A stretch of DNA of 64,000 bases from the NCBI RefSeq assembly GCF_015533855.1, contig NZ_AP024154.1, forward strand, positions 2,176,501 through 2,240,500, read 5' to 3'. Positions within the stretch are counted from its first letter, which is position 1. Every line of letters begins with the position of its first letter. The notes beneath the pieces are model-generated. The model worked only from the letters and a program-made list of their open reading frames with translations. It made no database searches and had not been told where the DNA came from. A program made the position numbers and the translations under genes. Shown here piece after piece: positions 37,642 to 45,308 of the stretch. This DNA comes from Echinicola sp. 20G (lineage in GTDB: Bacteria; Bacteroidota; Bacteroidia; Cytophagales; Cyclobacteriaceae).

Positions 37642-37676
37642 CCCTCAAATCACCAAGGTTTGCTCAGCTTTGAGGG
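37642..37676 (+). terminator. Hairpin after the small exported protein gene
   Basis: CCCTCAAA pairs with TTTGAGGG across a 19-nt loop, 21 bp after the stop codon. There is no T-run downstream, so termination is uncertain. Confidence 0.4.
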
Positions 37677-38118
37677 AGAAACATTAGTAGGGCATCAAAC
37701 GCCGATGAGGGATTTTCCTGCATTCTGCTTAGGTTTTTTTAAGCAAAACAAGTGGAAAAGAGAGTGCTTTGCTAAGGTTTTCTTGTTTGTATAACATGAA
37801 AACTAACCTCATAACCAAAATTGTCATGCTTTAGAGATCTAATATACCCCGTAATAGAAGAGTAGTAAGCTCTGAGAGCCGCAGACGGTTAAATATTGGT
37901 GCGGGATGTTTAATAGGTGATTGCTTTTTTGATTTTTATCTCCCCTTATATTTTACGCATAACAGACAATGCTTCCATCAATGAGTTTTTTCATTTGACC
38001 CTAGGAAGTATGGGGGTGTCCTTATTTTTGATGCTGGCTGCTGAATTATCAGTGGCCCTTATAGAGCCGGGAAGATTTGATGGGTAGGGAATAATAAGAA
38101 TTAATTGAGTAATAAATG

Positions 38119-38143
38119 AAAAAGGCAAGCTAATCAGCTTGCC
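38119..38143 (-). terminator. Rho-independent terminator of the tRNA-Ala gene
   Basis: On the minus strand, five bases past the encoded CCA, GGCAAGC pairs with GCTTGCC across a 6-nt loop and is followed by TTTTTC. The perfect 7-bp stem and T-run make a compact terminator. Confidence 0.85.
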
Positions 38144-38147
38144 TTTT

Positions 38148-38224
38148 TGGTGGAGAATATCGGATTCGAACCGATGACCTCTACACTGCCAGTGTAGCGC
38201 TCTAGCCAACTGAGCTAATCCCCC
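38148..38224 (-). tRNA. tRNA-Ala, anticodon GGC
   Basis: 77 nt including an encoded CCA. The acceptor stem is GGGGGAT/ATTCTCC with two G-T pairs, the D-arm is GCTC...GAGC, and the anticodon stem CTACA/TGTAG encloses loop CTGGCAG with GGC at the anticodon position. The T-arm has TTCGAATC. Anticodon GGC reads GCC (and GCU) alanine codons. It has its own promoter and terminator downstream of recR. Confidence 0.96.
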
Positions 38225-38274
38225 ATTAGTTTTCACTTTTCGGATTGAGGACTTTTCCCAGTTTGGTTAAGACA

Positions 38275-38310
38275 CTCTAGCCATCCCGATAGCTATCGGG
38301 ATAATCCCCC
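38275..38310 (-). pseudogene. Apparent 5' remnant of a tRNA-Ala with palindrome in place of the D-stem
   Basis: Read on the minus strand, GGGGGATTA and TGGCTAGAG are identical to the start and D-loop part of the functional tRNA-Ala 50 bp downstream. Between them the 7 bases of the real gene are replaced by the 18-bp palindrome TCCCGATAGCTATCGGGA. The remnant starts 13 bp past the -7 box, where a mature tRNA would be expected. The rest of the copy is not recognisable apart from an AATCCGA near the expected T-arm. Confidence 0.55.
38283..38302. repeat. Perfect 20-bp palindrome
   Basis: ATCCCGATAGCTATCGGGAT equals its own reverse complement. I recall the core CCCGATAGCTATCGGG as a frequent dispersed palindrome in Bacteroidota genomes, but only one copy was seen in this window. 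Confidence 0.8.
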
Positions 38311-38322
38311 TTAATGAGGGCA

Positions 38323-38353
38323 CAAATATAGGATGGGGATCTTTTTGAAACAA
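38323..38353 (-). promoter_or_regulatory. Promoter of the tRNA-Ala transcript
   Basis: On the minus strand TTG (38353-38351), 20 bp, then TATATTTG (38330-38323) fits the Bacteroidota consensus fully. Transcription should start near 38317, so the precursor would carry a leader of about 90 nt that includes the remnant and palindrome. Confidence 0.65.
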
Positions 38354-38361
38354 GGATTTTT

Positions 38362-38982
38362 TTATTCTATTGAATAATTTACCCGGGTCAGGATACTTCT
38401 GCCCAAAGTAACCTCATCAGTATACTCCAGTTCGCCTCCGATTGGGATGCCCCGGGCAATGGTGCTGACCTTGATGCCTTTTTCTTTCAACTTTCTGGTA
38501 ATATAAAAAGAAGTGGTATCTCCTTCCATGGTCGAAGGAAGCGCCAAGATGACTTCATTCACTGGTTCGCCCGAATGGGGTTGTTCAATGCGCTGCATCA
38601 GGGAGTCGATTTTCAGTTCCTCGGGACCTATGCCTTGGATGGGGGAGATCACCCCGCCTAGCACATGGTACAAGCCGTTATATTGGGAGGTATTTTCTAT
38701 GGCCAATACATCAGGAATATCTTCCACTATACAGATCAATCCTTTATCCCTCCTTACTCCTTGGCATACACTACATACTTCTTGATCTGAAATATTATGA
38801 CAGACCTTACAGTATTTGGTGTCTTTTCGAAGCTTGGTAATGGATTCAGTAAGGTTTTCAGAGACGACTTCGGGTTGCTTGAGCAGGTGTAATGCCAGTC
38901 TTAAGGCAGTTTTTTTGCCTATGCCGGGCAATCTGCTGATTTCATTGACCGCATCTTCAATAAGTTTGGAAGGGAAGTTCAC
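38362..38982 (-). CDS. recR: Recombination mediator RecR
   Basis: A protein of 206 residues of normal RecR length. An N-terminal helix-hairpin-helix (ISRLPGIGKKTALRLALHLL) is followed by a four-Cys zinc finger (CKVCHNIS...CSVCQG, about 57-72) and a Toprim domain (ICIVEDIPDVLAIE near 82; EVILALPSTMEGDTTSFYI near 138). It acts with RecF/RecO in loading RecA at gaps. I use a GTG start at 38982, which gives the standard FPSKLIEDAV opening. It lies 12 bp downstream of clpS on the same strand. Confidence 0.95.
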   Translation of the reverse strand: MNFPSKLIEDAVNEISRLPGIGKKTALRLALHLLKQPEVVSENLTESITKLRKDTKYCKVCHNISDQEVCSVCQGVRRDKGLICIVEDIPDVLAIENTSQYNGLYHVLGGVISPIQGIGPEELKIDSLMQRIEQPHSGEPVNEVILALPSTMEGDTTSFYITRKLKEKGIKVSTIARGIPIGGELEYTDEVTLGRSILTRVNYSIE

Positions 38983-38994
38983 CGGAAAAGGGGA

Positions 38995-39288
38995 TTAAAC
39001 GATGGCTGCCTGAATACCAGCATCCAGAATGGATTGGCACATTGGCTTCAGTTGCTTTTTACTACCTTTTTTGACAGCACACTTGCCTTTGTAATGGATG
39101 ATGAGGGTGCACTGTTCTGCTTGTTCTTGGCTGTGCTTGCAGACCTTGATCAGGACTTTAGTGACATGCTCAAAGGTATTGATGTCATCATTAAACACCA
39201 CCAAGTCATGCTCTTCAGTGTCCACCAAATCTTCCAGTAAGATTTCGATTTCTTCTTCTACAGTATGTTCTAATGGTTGCATGCTCAT
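38995..39288 (-). CDS. clpS: ATP-dependent Clp protease adaptor ClpS
   Basis: A protein of 97 residues. The ClpS core LVVFNDDINTFEHVTKVL binds N-degron substrates (the Asn-Asp-Asp loop) and delivers them to ClpAP/ClpCP. The later segment ALIIHYKGKCAVKKGS-like (here TLIIHYKGKCAVKKGS) corresponds to the family's VHxxGxAV segment, with Tyr-Lys in place of the usual residues. An acidic N-terminal extension (EEEIEILLEDLVDTEEHD) is usual in Bacteroidota. It is in an apparent operon with recR. Confidence 0.93.
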   Translation of the reverse strand: MSMQPLEHTVEEEIEILLEDLVDTEEHDLVVFNDDINTFEHVTKVLIKVCKHSQEQAEQCTLIIHYKGKCAVKKGSKKQLKPMCQSILDAGIQAAIV

Positions 39289-39341
39289 TTTGCAAAGTTA
39301 ATAATTATAAACAAATTAGCAGCCTTTATTATCAGCACTCT

Positions 39342-40787
39342 ATGGATTCAAATTTAATACTCCTCGTAATAACTTCCTATTTCTTCTTATTGTTCATTAT
39401 TTCTTGGTTAACCTCCAGAAAAGTGTCACAGGATACTTTTTTTACTGGTGACAGACAATCTCCATGGTTTTTGGTGGCCTTTGGGATGATTGGAGCCTCT
39501 TTGTCAGGGGTGACCTTTATATCGGTGCCCGGGGAAGTGGGGAGTAGTAATTTCTATTATTTTCAAGTGGTGATGGGTTATACACTTGGCTACCTTACGA
39601 TTGCCAAGGTGCTTTTGCCGCTCTATTATAGAATGAACTTGGTTTCTATTTACGCTTATTTGGAAGATAGGTTTGGCTTTTGGTCCTATAAAACAGGAGC
39701 CTTTTTCTTTATCCTGTCCCGGACATTGGGTTCATCCATAAGGGTTTTTCTAGTGGCAGGAGTGCTACAGCTGATTTTGTTTGACGATTGGGGAATCCCT
39801 TTTTGGGGCTCTGTATTGATCACGGTTTCATTGATATGGCTCTACACACATAGGGGAGGGATCAAGACGGTCGTCTGGACAGATACTTTGCAAACTTTGT
39901 TTATGCTTATGGCCGTAGGGACAAGTATCTATTTGGTGGGCCAGGACTTGGGAATAGATGGTGCTGGAGAATTATTGGGACGTGCTTTTACAGATAGTCG
40001 ATCTAAGATATTCAATTGGGACTGGCAGGCTGGTACCAACTTCTTTAAACAATTTGCTTCTGGTGCTTTTATCACCATTGTCATGACAGGCCTGGATCAG
40101 GACATGATGCAGAAAAACCTTACCTGTCGGAATATTGGGGATGCGCAGAAAAATATGTTTTGGTTTACGATTATCCTGGTGGTGGTTAACTTGTGTTTCT
40201 TGGTACTTGGTGTGTTGCTTTACCAATATTGCGAGGTCAATCAGATTACCTTGCCGGCAAGGACAGATGATCTTTATCCCATGCTCGCCACGGAGCATTT
40301 CAGTATGTTTGCAGGAACGGTCTTTGTGTTGGGAATCATTGCGGCTGCCTATTCCAGCGCTGATTCTACTTTGACCGCACTGACCACTTCTTTTTGCTAT
40401 GATTTTCTAGAGATCGAAAAAAGGTACCCACAAGAAAGGCGCTCGGGAATTCGCAAACGGGTCCATTTGGTCTTTACAGGGATTATGTTTTTGGTGATCC
40501 TAGCCTTTAGGTGGATCAATGACCAAAGTGTCATCAATGCTGTTTTTATCATCGCAGGCTATACTTATGGGCCATTATTGGGATTGTACAGCTTTGGCTT
40601 GTTTACCAAAAGAAAAGTAAAGGACAAAGTGGTTCCTTTTATCGCACTGGCAGCTCCTATCATAGCATTTATCATCAGTAGCAATTCGGAAGAATGGCTT
40701 TGGGGCTACCGTTTTGGCTTTGAGATTTTAATTTTAAATGGCGCCCTGATGTTTCTGGGGCTTTTCATATGGAGTGAAAAAAAATAA
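39342..40787 (+). CDS. Sodium:solute symporter (SSS family)
   Basis: An inner-membrane protein of 481 residues with about 13 helices. SSS features: FFTGDRQSPWFLVAFGMIGASLSGVTFISVPG near residue 35, RFGFWSYKTGAFFFILSRTLGSSIRVFLVAGV near 105, and the signature AAAYSSADSTLTALTTSFCYDFL near 338. The solute is unknown; choline, sugars, sialic acid and monocarboxylates are all possible. The frame extends 23 codons upstream across the clpS start, but the ATG at 39342 leads straight into helix 1, so I chose it. Confidence 0.9.
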   Translation: MDSNLILLVITSYFFLLFIISWLTSRKVSQDTFFTGDRQSPWFLVAFGMIGASLSGVTFISVPGEVGSSNFYYFQVVMGYTLGYLTIAKVLLPLYYRMNLVSIYAYLEDRFGFWSYKTGAFFFILSRTLGSSIRVFLVAGVLQLILFDDWGIPFWGSVLITVSLIWLYTHRGGIKTVVWTDTLQTLFMLMAVGTSIYLVGQDLGIDGAGELLGRAFTDSRSKIFNWDWQAGTNFFKQFASGAFITIVMTGLDQDMMQKNLTCRNIGDAQKNMFWFTIILVVVNLCFLVLGVLLYQYCEVNQITLPARTDDLYPMLATEHFSMFAGTVFVLGIIAAAYSSADSTLTALTTSFCYDFLEIEKRYPQERRSGIRKRVHLVFTGIMFLVILAFRWINDQSVINAVFIIAGYTYGPLLGLYSFGLFTKRKVKDKVVPFIALAAPIIAFIISSNSEEWLWGYRFGFEILILNGALMFLGLFIWSEKK

Positions 40788-40788
40788 A

Positions 40789-40811
40789 AGGAGAAATATT
40801 AAACTTCTCCT
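40789..40811. terminator. Terminator between convergent genes
   Basis: AGGAGAA pairs with TTCTCCT over a 9-nt loop, flanked by A-rich and T-rich sequence. It starts 2 bp after the symporter stop and covers the stop codon of the convergent XRE gene. Confidence 0.6.
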
Positions 40812-41167
40812 CTTTCAATTAGGGTATTCAACTTTCTTAATCTTTTAAGTTGGTTTTCCAAAGTTTCCATTGATCCATCCAATTTGATGAGAACAGAAAA
40901 ACTGTTGCTGCTGCTGGAGTCACCGTGAACACCATTTGGGCTGATTCTTGGTGAGCCATTAATCAATTCCTGAACTTCCACATCGTAAAGTTTGGAAAGC
41001 TTGATCGCATCGTCCATTTTGAGATTGGATCTGCCTTGTTCATATCTTGAATAGGCGGTGTAATCTTTCTTGCCGAGGTAATCTGCAATATACTCTTGGG
41101 TGAAGCCGCGAAGCACACGGTATTTTCTTAAATTCTCGGCAATGTGCTGTTTTAATTCTCTTTCCAT
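40799..41167 (-). CDS. XRE-family helix-turn-helix regulator
   Basis: A protein of 122 residues. An N-terminal HTH_3 domain (IAENLRKYRVLRGFTQEYIADYLG, then AYSRYEQGRSNLKMDDAIKLSKLYDVEVQELI) is followed by a Ser-rich linker (GDSSSSNSF) and a short C-terminal helix (LENQLKRLRKLNTLIERGEV) that could dimerise. The ATG at 41167 is preferred over a TTG three codons upstream. The target is not evident; the gene is monocistronic with 199 bp of AT-rich upstream sequence. Confidence 0.87.
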   Translation of the reverse strand: MERELKQHIAENLRKYRVLRGFTQEYIADYLGKKDYTAYSRYEQGRSNLKMDDAIKLSKLYDVEVQELINGSPRISPNGVHGDSSSSNSFSVLIKLDGSMETLENQLKRLRKLNTLIERGEV

Positions 41168-41366
41168 TTTAATCAAGGTTTCTAATTCTGAAAATCATAT
41201 TGCAAAAAGCGTACACTTTTTTCAGAATAATTACTTTACACCAAAAACAGGTTATTGATTCCTTTTATTTATCGCTTTAGGTTTTTTTTACTAAAATATA
41301 TATACGTAAAAAACGTTAATAAAGGATGAAATATTGGTGACATACTCCCTAAATTTCAACAGAAAG

Positions 41367-41711
41367 TTAAAGGTCGAGTCCTAATTCTAGATTAGGATCC
41401 CAAAATACCTTGTTAAAATCCATGATTTTATCGTTTTCCACTTTTATCCCTTCTTTTTCCAGTTCTTCCTGCATTTTTTCAGGTGGGGAAAAATGGTGTT
41501 TTCCGGTAAGCATTCCGGATCTATTGACCACCCTATGAGCGGGTACATCATCCATGGTGTGGGCAGCATTCATGGCATACCCTACGGTTCTGGCGCCACT
41601 TTTAGCTCCCAAGTAGTTGGCAATGGCTCCATAGGAGGTGGCTCGTCCCCTTGGAATAAGCCTTACTACTTGGTAGACCAGGTCAAAAAAGTTTTCTTTA
41701 TCAGTTTTCAC
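41367..41711 (-). CDS. Alkyltransferase-like protein (ATL; MGMT fold, no reactive Cys)
   Basis: A protein of 114 residues covering only the MGMT C-terminal DNA-binding domain: VVRLIPRGRATSYGAIANYLG is the HTH and arginine-finger region, and GYAMNAAHTMDDVPAHRVVN holds the active-site motif. The reactive Cys of PCHRV is replaced by Ala (PAHRV near residue 63), as in ATL proteins that bind O6-alkylguanine and direct nucleotide excision repair. No ATG is available; GTG at 41711 fits the family start, with TTG at 41723 as the alternative. The start overlaps the end of the MscS gene. Confidence 0.85.
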   Translation of the reverse strand: MKTDKENFFDLVYQVVRLIPRGRATSYGAIANYLGAKSGARTVGYAMNAAHTMDDVPAHRVVNRSGMLTGKHHFSPPEKMQEELEKEGIKVENDKIMDFNKVFWDPNLELGLDL

Positions 41712-42579
41712 GGGCGATTTCAATGATAGTTTGATTGATCAGTCTTTTGATTTCCTTTTCGTTTGTCTTATTGGTGGTAGTCAAAAGAAATTGGCATTTG
41801 AATTTGATGGCTTCCCTTTGGATTTCCATGGTCTTAAGGGTGAAGCTATCTTTCTGAATATGTTGATTGAAGGAAGAGGCCGCCATTCTGAGCTTTTTCT
41901 CAATATCATTGACTTCCAGGGATTGACTGATTTTCATTTCAAATTCAAAAGTGAGCTTCTTATTGTTTTGTTTGGAATGGTTGATGACCTGAGAGGTCAA
42001 AATCAGGCTATTGGGAATCATGATCAAATCTGCATCCTCATTGACCAAAACCATGTTGAGTAAGGTGACATCTTTGATGCGGCCCTGCTGGTCTCCTATT
42101 TTTACCATGTCACCTAAAGAAAGCTGGTCAGAGAACATAATGATCAGCCCGTTGATCATATTGGTGATATAGTCTTTGGAAAGCAAGGCGATGGCTGCGG
42201 CAACAATAGTGATGCTAGTGAAAAAGTCAATAGGTTTGATGCCAAATAAAAACATCAGGGAAATGACCAACACGGCTACATTAAGGATGCTGGCAATGTG
42301 GTTGATCCCAAGGACAAAATTACTTCTGAATGGGTCTTGGCCTTTTCTTCTAAGGTAAAACCTAACGGTAATGATTCTTCCCAAAGAGATCAGGATATGA
42401 CTGCTTAACAGAAATGTAGCTGCTTTTAAAATGTCACTGATGTTGGGGAGGTAATCCTTGAGGTGTAGCTCAATTTTGTTTTCAAATACCTTAAGAAGGA
42501 TAAAGGATAAGACTTTAAAAAAGAAAAGCAGTCTTTTTCTCTTTTCTCTCTCTCTGATTTCTGTTTTTTCCGTTGTCAT
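41701..42579 (-). CDS. Mechanosensitive channel, MscS family
   Basis: An inner-membrane protein of 292 residues. A cytosolic basic start (EKTEIREREKRKRLLFFF) precedes helices near 15-110; the pore helix is FFTSITIVAAAIALLSKDYITNMINGLIIMFSDQLSLGD near 137, followed by the beta-domain (VKIGDQQGRIKDVTLLNMVLVNEDADLIMIPNSLILTSQVINHS). The cytoplasmic C-terminal domain is short. It opens under hypo-osmotic tension. Its last codons overlap the ATL gene start, suggesting cotranscription. Confidence 0.9.
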   Translation of the reverse strand: MTTEKTEIREREKRKRLLFFFKVLSFILLKVFENKIELHLKDYLPNISDILKAATFLLSSHILISLGRIITVRFYLRRKGQDPFRSNFVLGINHIASILNVAVLVISLMFLFGIKPIDFFTSITIVAAAIALLSKDYITNMINGLIIMFSDQLSLGDMVKIGDQQGRIKDVTLLNMVLVNEDADLIMIPNSLILTSQVINHSKQNNKKLTFEFEMKISQSLEVNDIEKKLRMAASSFNQHIQKDSFTLKTMEIQREAIKFKCQFLLTTTNKTNEKEIKRLINQTIIEIAREN

Positions 42580-42662
42580 GTTGGATTCGAAAATAAAATC
42601 TTAATTTTAAGATTGTACTTTTTTCATCAATACTAGATAAAAAAATATAACCATAAAACAAT

Positions 42663-43343
42663 ATGAATAGAAATATCATCATTACGGGCGCAGCAGGAAA
42701 TTTAGGGACGGCAGTTGTGGAAAAGTTTACTAGGGAAGGATTTAAGGTGATCGCAACTGTGGCTCCAGGAAAGCGTGAAGAAATGGAGGAAGCCAATGAT
42801 GTCTATGAGTTGGACGTAACAGACGAGGCACAAGTAGCTGAGTTTGCCAAAGAATATGCGATTCAATATGGAGGGGAACTCGAGGCCATTGCCTGCTTGG
42901 TAGGTGGGTTTGGAATGGGAGACTTGGAAAATACTTCTCAGGCTGATATCGAAAAAATGATTCAGCTGAATTTCTTCAGTGCCTTTAATATGACCAAGGC
43001 CTTTTTGCCCGTCTTTAAAAAATCCCAAAAAGGAACGTTTTTGTTTGTAGGTGCCAGGCCTGCCTTACAGCCAGCAGATGGAAAATCACTTGTGGCATAC
43101 ACTTTGAGTAAGGGAATGGTGATCAGTTTGGCAGATTTGGTTTCGGAAGAAATGAAAGGTACAGGAGTGCGTTCGCACGTTTTTGTGCCCAGCATAATAG
43201 ATACACCACCAAACCGGGAAGCCATGGCTGATCAAGATTTTTCAAAGTGGGTAAGCCCGTTGGAGATTGCAGAAGCAATGCACTATGCGGTTTCAAGCCC
43301 AGCTTTGAAAAACATGACTTTCAAACTATATGGTGGAGTATAA
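42663..43343 (+). CDS. Short-chain dehydrogenase/reductase
   Basis: A cytoplasmic protein of 226 residues. The nucleotide-binding motif NIIITGAAGNLGTAVVEKFT is at the N-terminus, LDVTDEAQV near 48 and the catalytic YTLSKGM (Tyr-x-x-x-Lys) near 140. The Ser usually preceding it lies in a diverged FLFVGARPALQPADGKSLVA region. The substrate is unknown. It is divergent from mscS (83 bp apart) and followed at 13 bp by a DUF2807 gene, so both may share a transcript. Confidence 0.88.
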   Translation: MNRNIIITGAAGNLGTAVVEKFTREGFKVIATVAPGKREEMEEANDVYELDVTDEAQVAEFAKEYAIQYGGELEAIACLVGGFGMGDLENTSQADIEKMIQLNFFSAFNMTKAFLPVFKKSQKGTFLFVGARPALQPADGKSLVAYTLSKGMVISLADLVSEEMKGTGVRSHVFVPSIIDTPPNREAMADQDFSKWVSPLEIAEAMHYAVSSPALKNMTFKLYGGV

Positions 43344-43356
43344 ACAATCGAGTATA

Positions 43357-44055
43357 ATGAAAAATCAAATTAAACTTATTTTAGTGTTTGCCTTGGTGGC
43401 AATCGGCGTAAAAACCCAGGCTCAGACAAGTGAAGCCTCTAGGGATTTAGGGATTTTCAATGCAGTGGAAGTTGCTAATTCCATTGAGGCGGAATTGATA
43501 AAAGGAGAGGCTTATAAGGTAGAAATTTTTGCTTCTGGTATCGATGAATCAAATATCGAAACAGAAGTAGAAGACAGGCAGCTGAAGGTGAAAATAGGTA
43601 AGGGGAGTTTCGGAAGTAACTCAGTGAAGGTGAAAATTACTTATGCAGGAGAATTGGATAAAATTGAAGCCAGTACCAGTGCCAAAGTCTTTGTCAAAGA
43701 TGTGATCAAAAGCAAGAACCTGACTTTGTTTGCTCAAACCAGTAGTTACCTGGAGGCTAAAGTGAATGTTTCAAAGCTTAAGCTGGAAGCCAATACCAAC
43801 GGGAAGTTATTTGTGGAAGGGTCTACTACTGATCTTGACTTGGAAGCTTATACTAAGGCAAATATTAGCGCAGAGGGGCTGGTTACAGAAAATGCTGAAG
43901 TAAGAACCAATACAGCCGCTGAATCTGTCGTTACGGTGAAGTCTTCTATTAAGGGCACTGCGGGTACTGCTGGCAAAGTTTGGTATATTGGTGATCCAGG
44001 GATGGTTGATGTTAAGACCAACACCGGAGGAGATATCGCTAGAAAGAAAAACTAA
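43357..44055 (+). CDS. DUF2807 (GIN domain) exported protein
   Basis: A protein of 232 residues with a signal peptide (LILVFALVAIGVKTQAQ). The body is a head-GIN-type beta-helix: regular strands such as VEVANSIEAELIKGEAYKVE, LKVKIGKGSFGSNSVKVKITY, LDKIEASTSAKVFVKDVI, LYLEAKVNVSKLKLEANTNG-like repeats and a glycine-rich end. Such proteins are periplasmic or surface exposed, function unknown. The ATG at 43357 precedes the signal peptide; an upstream frame extension overlaps the SDR gene and is rejected. Confidence 0.83.
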   Translation: MKNQIKLILVFALVAIGVKTQAQTSEASRDLGIFNAVEVANSIEAELIKGEAYKVEIFASGIDESNIETEVEDRQLKVKIGKGSFGSNSVKVKITYAGELDKIEASTSAKVFVKDVIKSKNLTLFAQTSSYLEAKVNVSKLKLEANTNGKLFVEGSTTDLDLEAYTKANISAEGLVTENAEVRTNTAAESVVTVKSSIKGTAGTAGKVWYIGDPGMVDVKTNTGGDIARKKN

Positions 44056-44060
44056 TAGAG

Positions 44061-44534
44061 ATGGTTAACCATTGGAAGAAAAATATATTGACCCTGCTGT
44101 TGATGGCAGGGTTTTCTTATTTTGGGCATGCCCAATCTTTTGATGCTGATGAGCTGGAAGTGAAATCAGTTATAGATGCCATGTTCAAAGGGCTTGAAGG
44201 TAAAGATACAGCAATGATCAGAGCCGCCTTTTCTGAGGGAGCCAGACTGGAAACCATTAGGAAAAGTCCCGAAGAAGTGTCCACGAGAAGCCAATCTGTG
44301 GAAGATTTTGTGAGCGGGATTGGAAAAGTTCCTGCTGAGATGGAGCTGGAAGAAAGGTTGTTGGATTATAAAATAAATATAGATGGCCCTATGGCTGCCG
44401 TTTGGACACCTTATGAGTTTTACATCAATGGTGAACTCAGTCATTGCGGGGTGAATTCTTTCCAGTTGGTAAAGTTTGAGAAAGGTTGGAAGATAGTTTA
44501 TATCATAGACACTCGGAGAAAAGAAGGCTGCTAA
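44061..44534 (+). CDS. NTF2-like (lumazine-binding-like) exported protein
   Basis: A protein of 157 residues with a signal peptide ending GFSYFGHAQS. The body has an NTF2-like pattern: EVKSVIDAMFKGLEGKDTAMIRAAFSEGARLETI, then a strand-rich end with MAAVWTPYEFYINGELSHCGVNSFQLVKFEKGWKIVYIIDTRR, the usual last strands of this fold. It lies 5 bp after the DUF2807 gene. Function unknown; these domains often bind small ligands. Confidence 0.82.
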   Translation: MVNHWKKNILTLLLMAGFSYFGHAQSFDADELEVKSVIDAMFKGLEGKDTAMIRAAFSEGARLETIRKSPEEVSTRSQSVEDFVSGIGKVPAEMELEERLLDYKINIDGPMAAVWTPYEFYINGELSHCGVNSFQLVKFEKGWKIVYIIDTRRKEGC

Positions 44535-44710
44535 CCTTTTCTTCGTTTTTTTAATGCAACAGCAGTGATAATTGCCACCTCAAGAAATACAAAGGAAAAA
44601 GCAAAGATGACTTGTCCTTGGTCACTTTTTATGGAACCTTTGAAAAGGATGAAAAGGATGAAAAGGAGGAATACGGCGATGGCTATGATAAAGCCTGATT
44701 TTATACTCAT
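44531..44710 (-). CDS. Small two-helix membrane protein
   Basis: A protein of 59 residues, mostly two hydrophobic helices (GFIIAIAVFLLFILFILF and VIFAFSFVFLEVAIITAVAL) with a basic C-terminus (KKRRKG). Its end overlaps the end of the convergent NTF2-like gene by 4 bases. The length and topology suggest a real small membrane protein, but no family is recognisable. Confidence 0.5.
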   Translation of the reverse strand: MSIKSGFIIAIAVFLLFILFILFKGSIKSDQGQVIFAFSFVFLEVAIITAVALKKRRKG

Positions 44711-44824
44711 GCCCAAAGAAACGAAAAAAATACCTTCCTAGAAAATCAAGATCTGGGTAAACAGAAATTCGAATCAAGGGATTTCCTTTATATTTGAAGC
44801 TTCATTACCATTTAATTTGCCAGC

Positions 44825-45286
44825 ATGAACCATGTCCCTTTTTCGAAGATAGAATTGCATCAAGAACTCGTCAATCAAATCAGTGAAAAGTTGAAACTCG
44901 TTTCAGACAGCATCCGTCAGTTAAAGGATTCTTCTGCAGAAGATACCAAAAGTAGTGCTGGTGACAAATATGAGACGGGCAGGGAGATGATCAGGCAGGA
45001 AATGGACAAAGCAGAGAAAATGAGTTTGGAGTACAACAGCCAGTTGGAAGTGCTTTCCAGTTTGCGTCCGGATGAATCCGCCGAGCTAATTCAAAGGGGA
45101 AGTTTAGTGCTTACTGACCGCATACCATTGTATATTTCTGTTGGATTCGGTAAGGTCAATATAAGTGGGCAAGAAGTTTTTGTGATTTCGTCACAAGCTC
45201 CACTTGCCCGGTTAATGATGGGAAAAACTGCAGGTAAGGTGATCAGCCTAAATGGAGTAACTTATCATATTAAGGCTGTGCAATAA
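44825..45286 (+). CDS. GreA-like small protein
   Basis: A protein of 153 residues. It has an N-terminal coiled coil (LVNQISEKLKLVSDSIRQLK) with the KSSAGDKYETGREMIRQEMDKA segment, resembling the DKYETG loop of GreA/Rnk-like cleavage factors, then a beta-rich C-terminal part (GSLVLTDRIPLYISVGFGKV; ISSQAPLARLMMGKTAGKV) like the FKBP-type domain of GreA. Databases often misname this family as 3-oxoacyl-ACP synthase. It may bind RNA polymerase, which is inference. Confidence 0.65.
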   Translation: MNHVPFSKIELHQELVNQISEKLKLVSDSIRQLKDSSAEDTKSSAGDKYETGREMIRQEMDKAEKMSLEYNSQLEVLSSLRPDESAELIQRGSLVLTDRIPLYISVGFGKVNISGQEVFVISSQAPLARLMMGKTAGKVISLNGVTYHIKAVQ

Positions 45287-45308
45287 GTAAACGAACTGTT
45301 ATTTACTT
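45285..45308. terminator. Weak hairpin between convergent genes
   Basis: AAGTAAA pairs with TTTACTT over a 10-nt loop at the junction of the GreA-like gene (plus) and the META gene (minus). The short AT-rich stem makes termination uncertain. Confidence 0.35.

Larger units (their letters stand above)
37621..38147. other. Long intergenic stretch, no gene recognised
   Basis: 527 bp before the tRNA. I see a hairpin just after the upstream gene (37642-37676), a small stem TGCTTA/TAAGCA near 37726-37744, and the tRNA terminator at its right end. No frame, direct repeat or terminal inverted repeat is evident. It might be decayed sequence beside a tRNA, but nothing identifies its origin. Confidence 0.5.

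Noticed and set aside
37621..38147. Degenerate mobile element or group II intron end
   Set aside because: No frame, terminal repeats or target duplication could be seen; only a vague resemblance.
39273..39341. N-terminal extension of the symporter frame across the clpS start
   Set aside because: It would overlap the divergent clpS gene and delay the first membrane helix; the ATG at 39342 fits the family start.
41304..41316. ACGT pair between the XRE and ATL genes resembling the nitrate operator
   Set aside because: The spacing is 9 bp instead of 10 and the flanks do not match; probably chance in AT-rich DNA.
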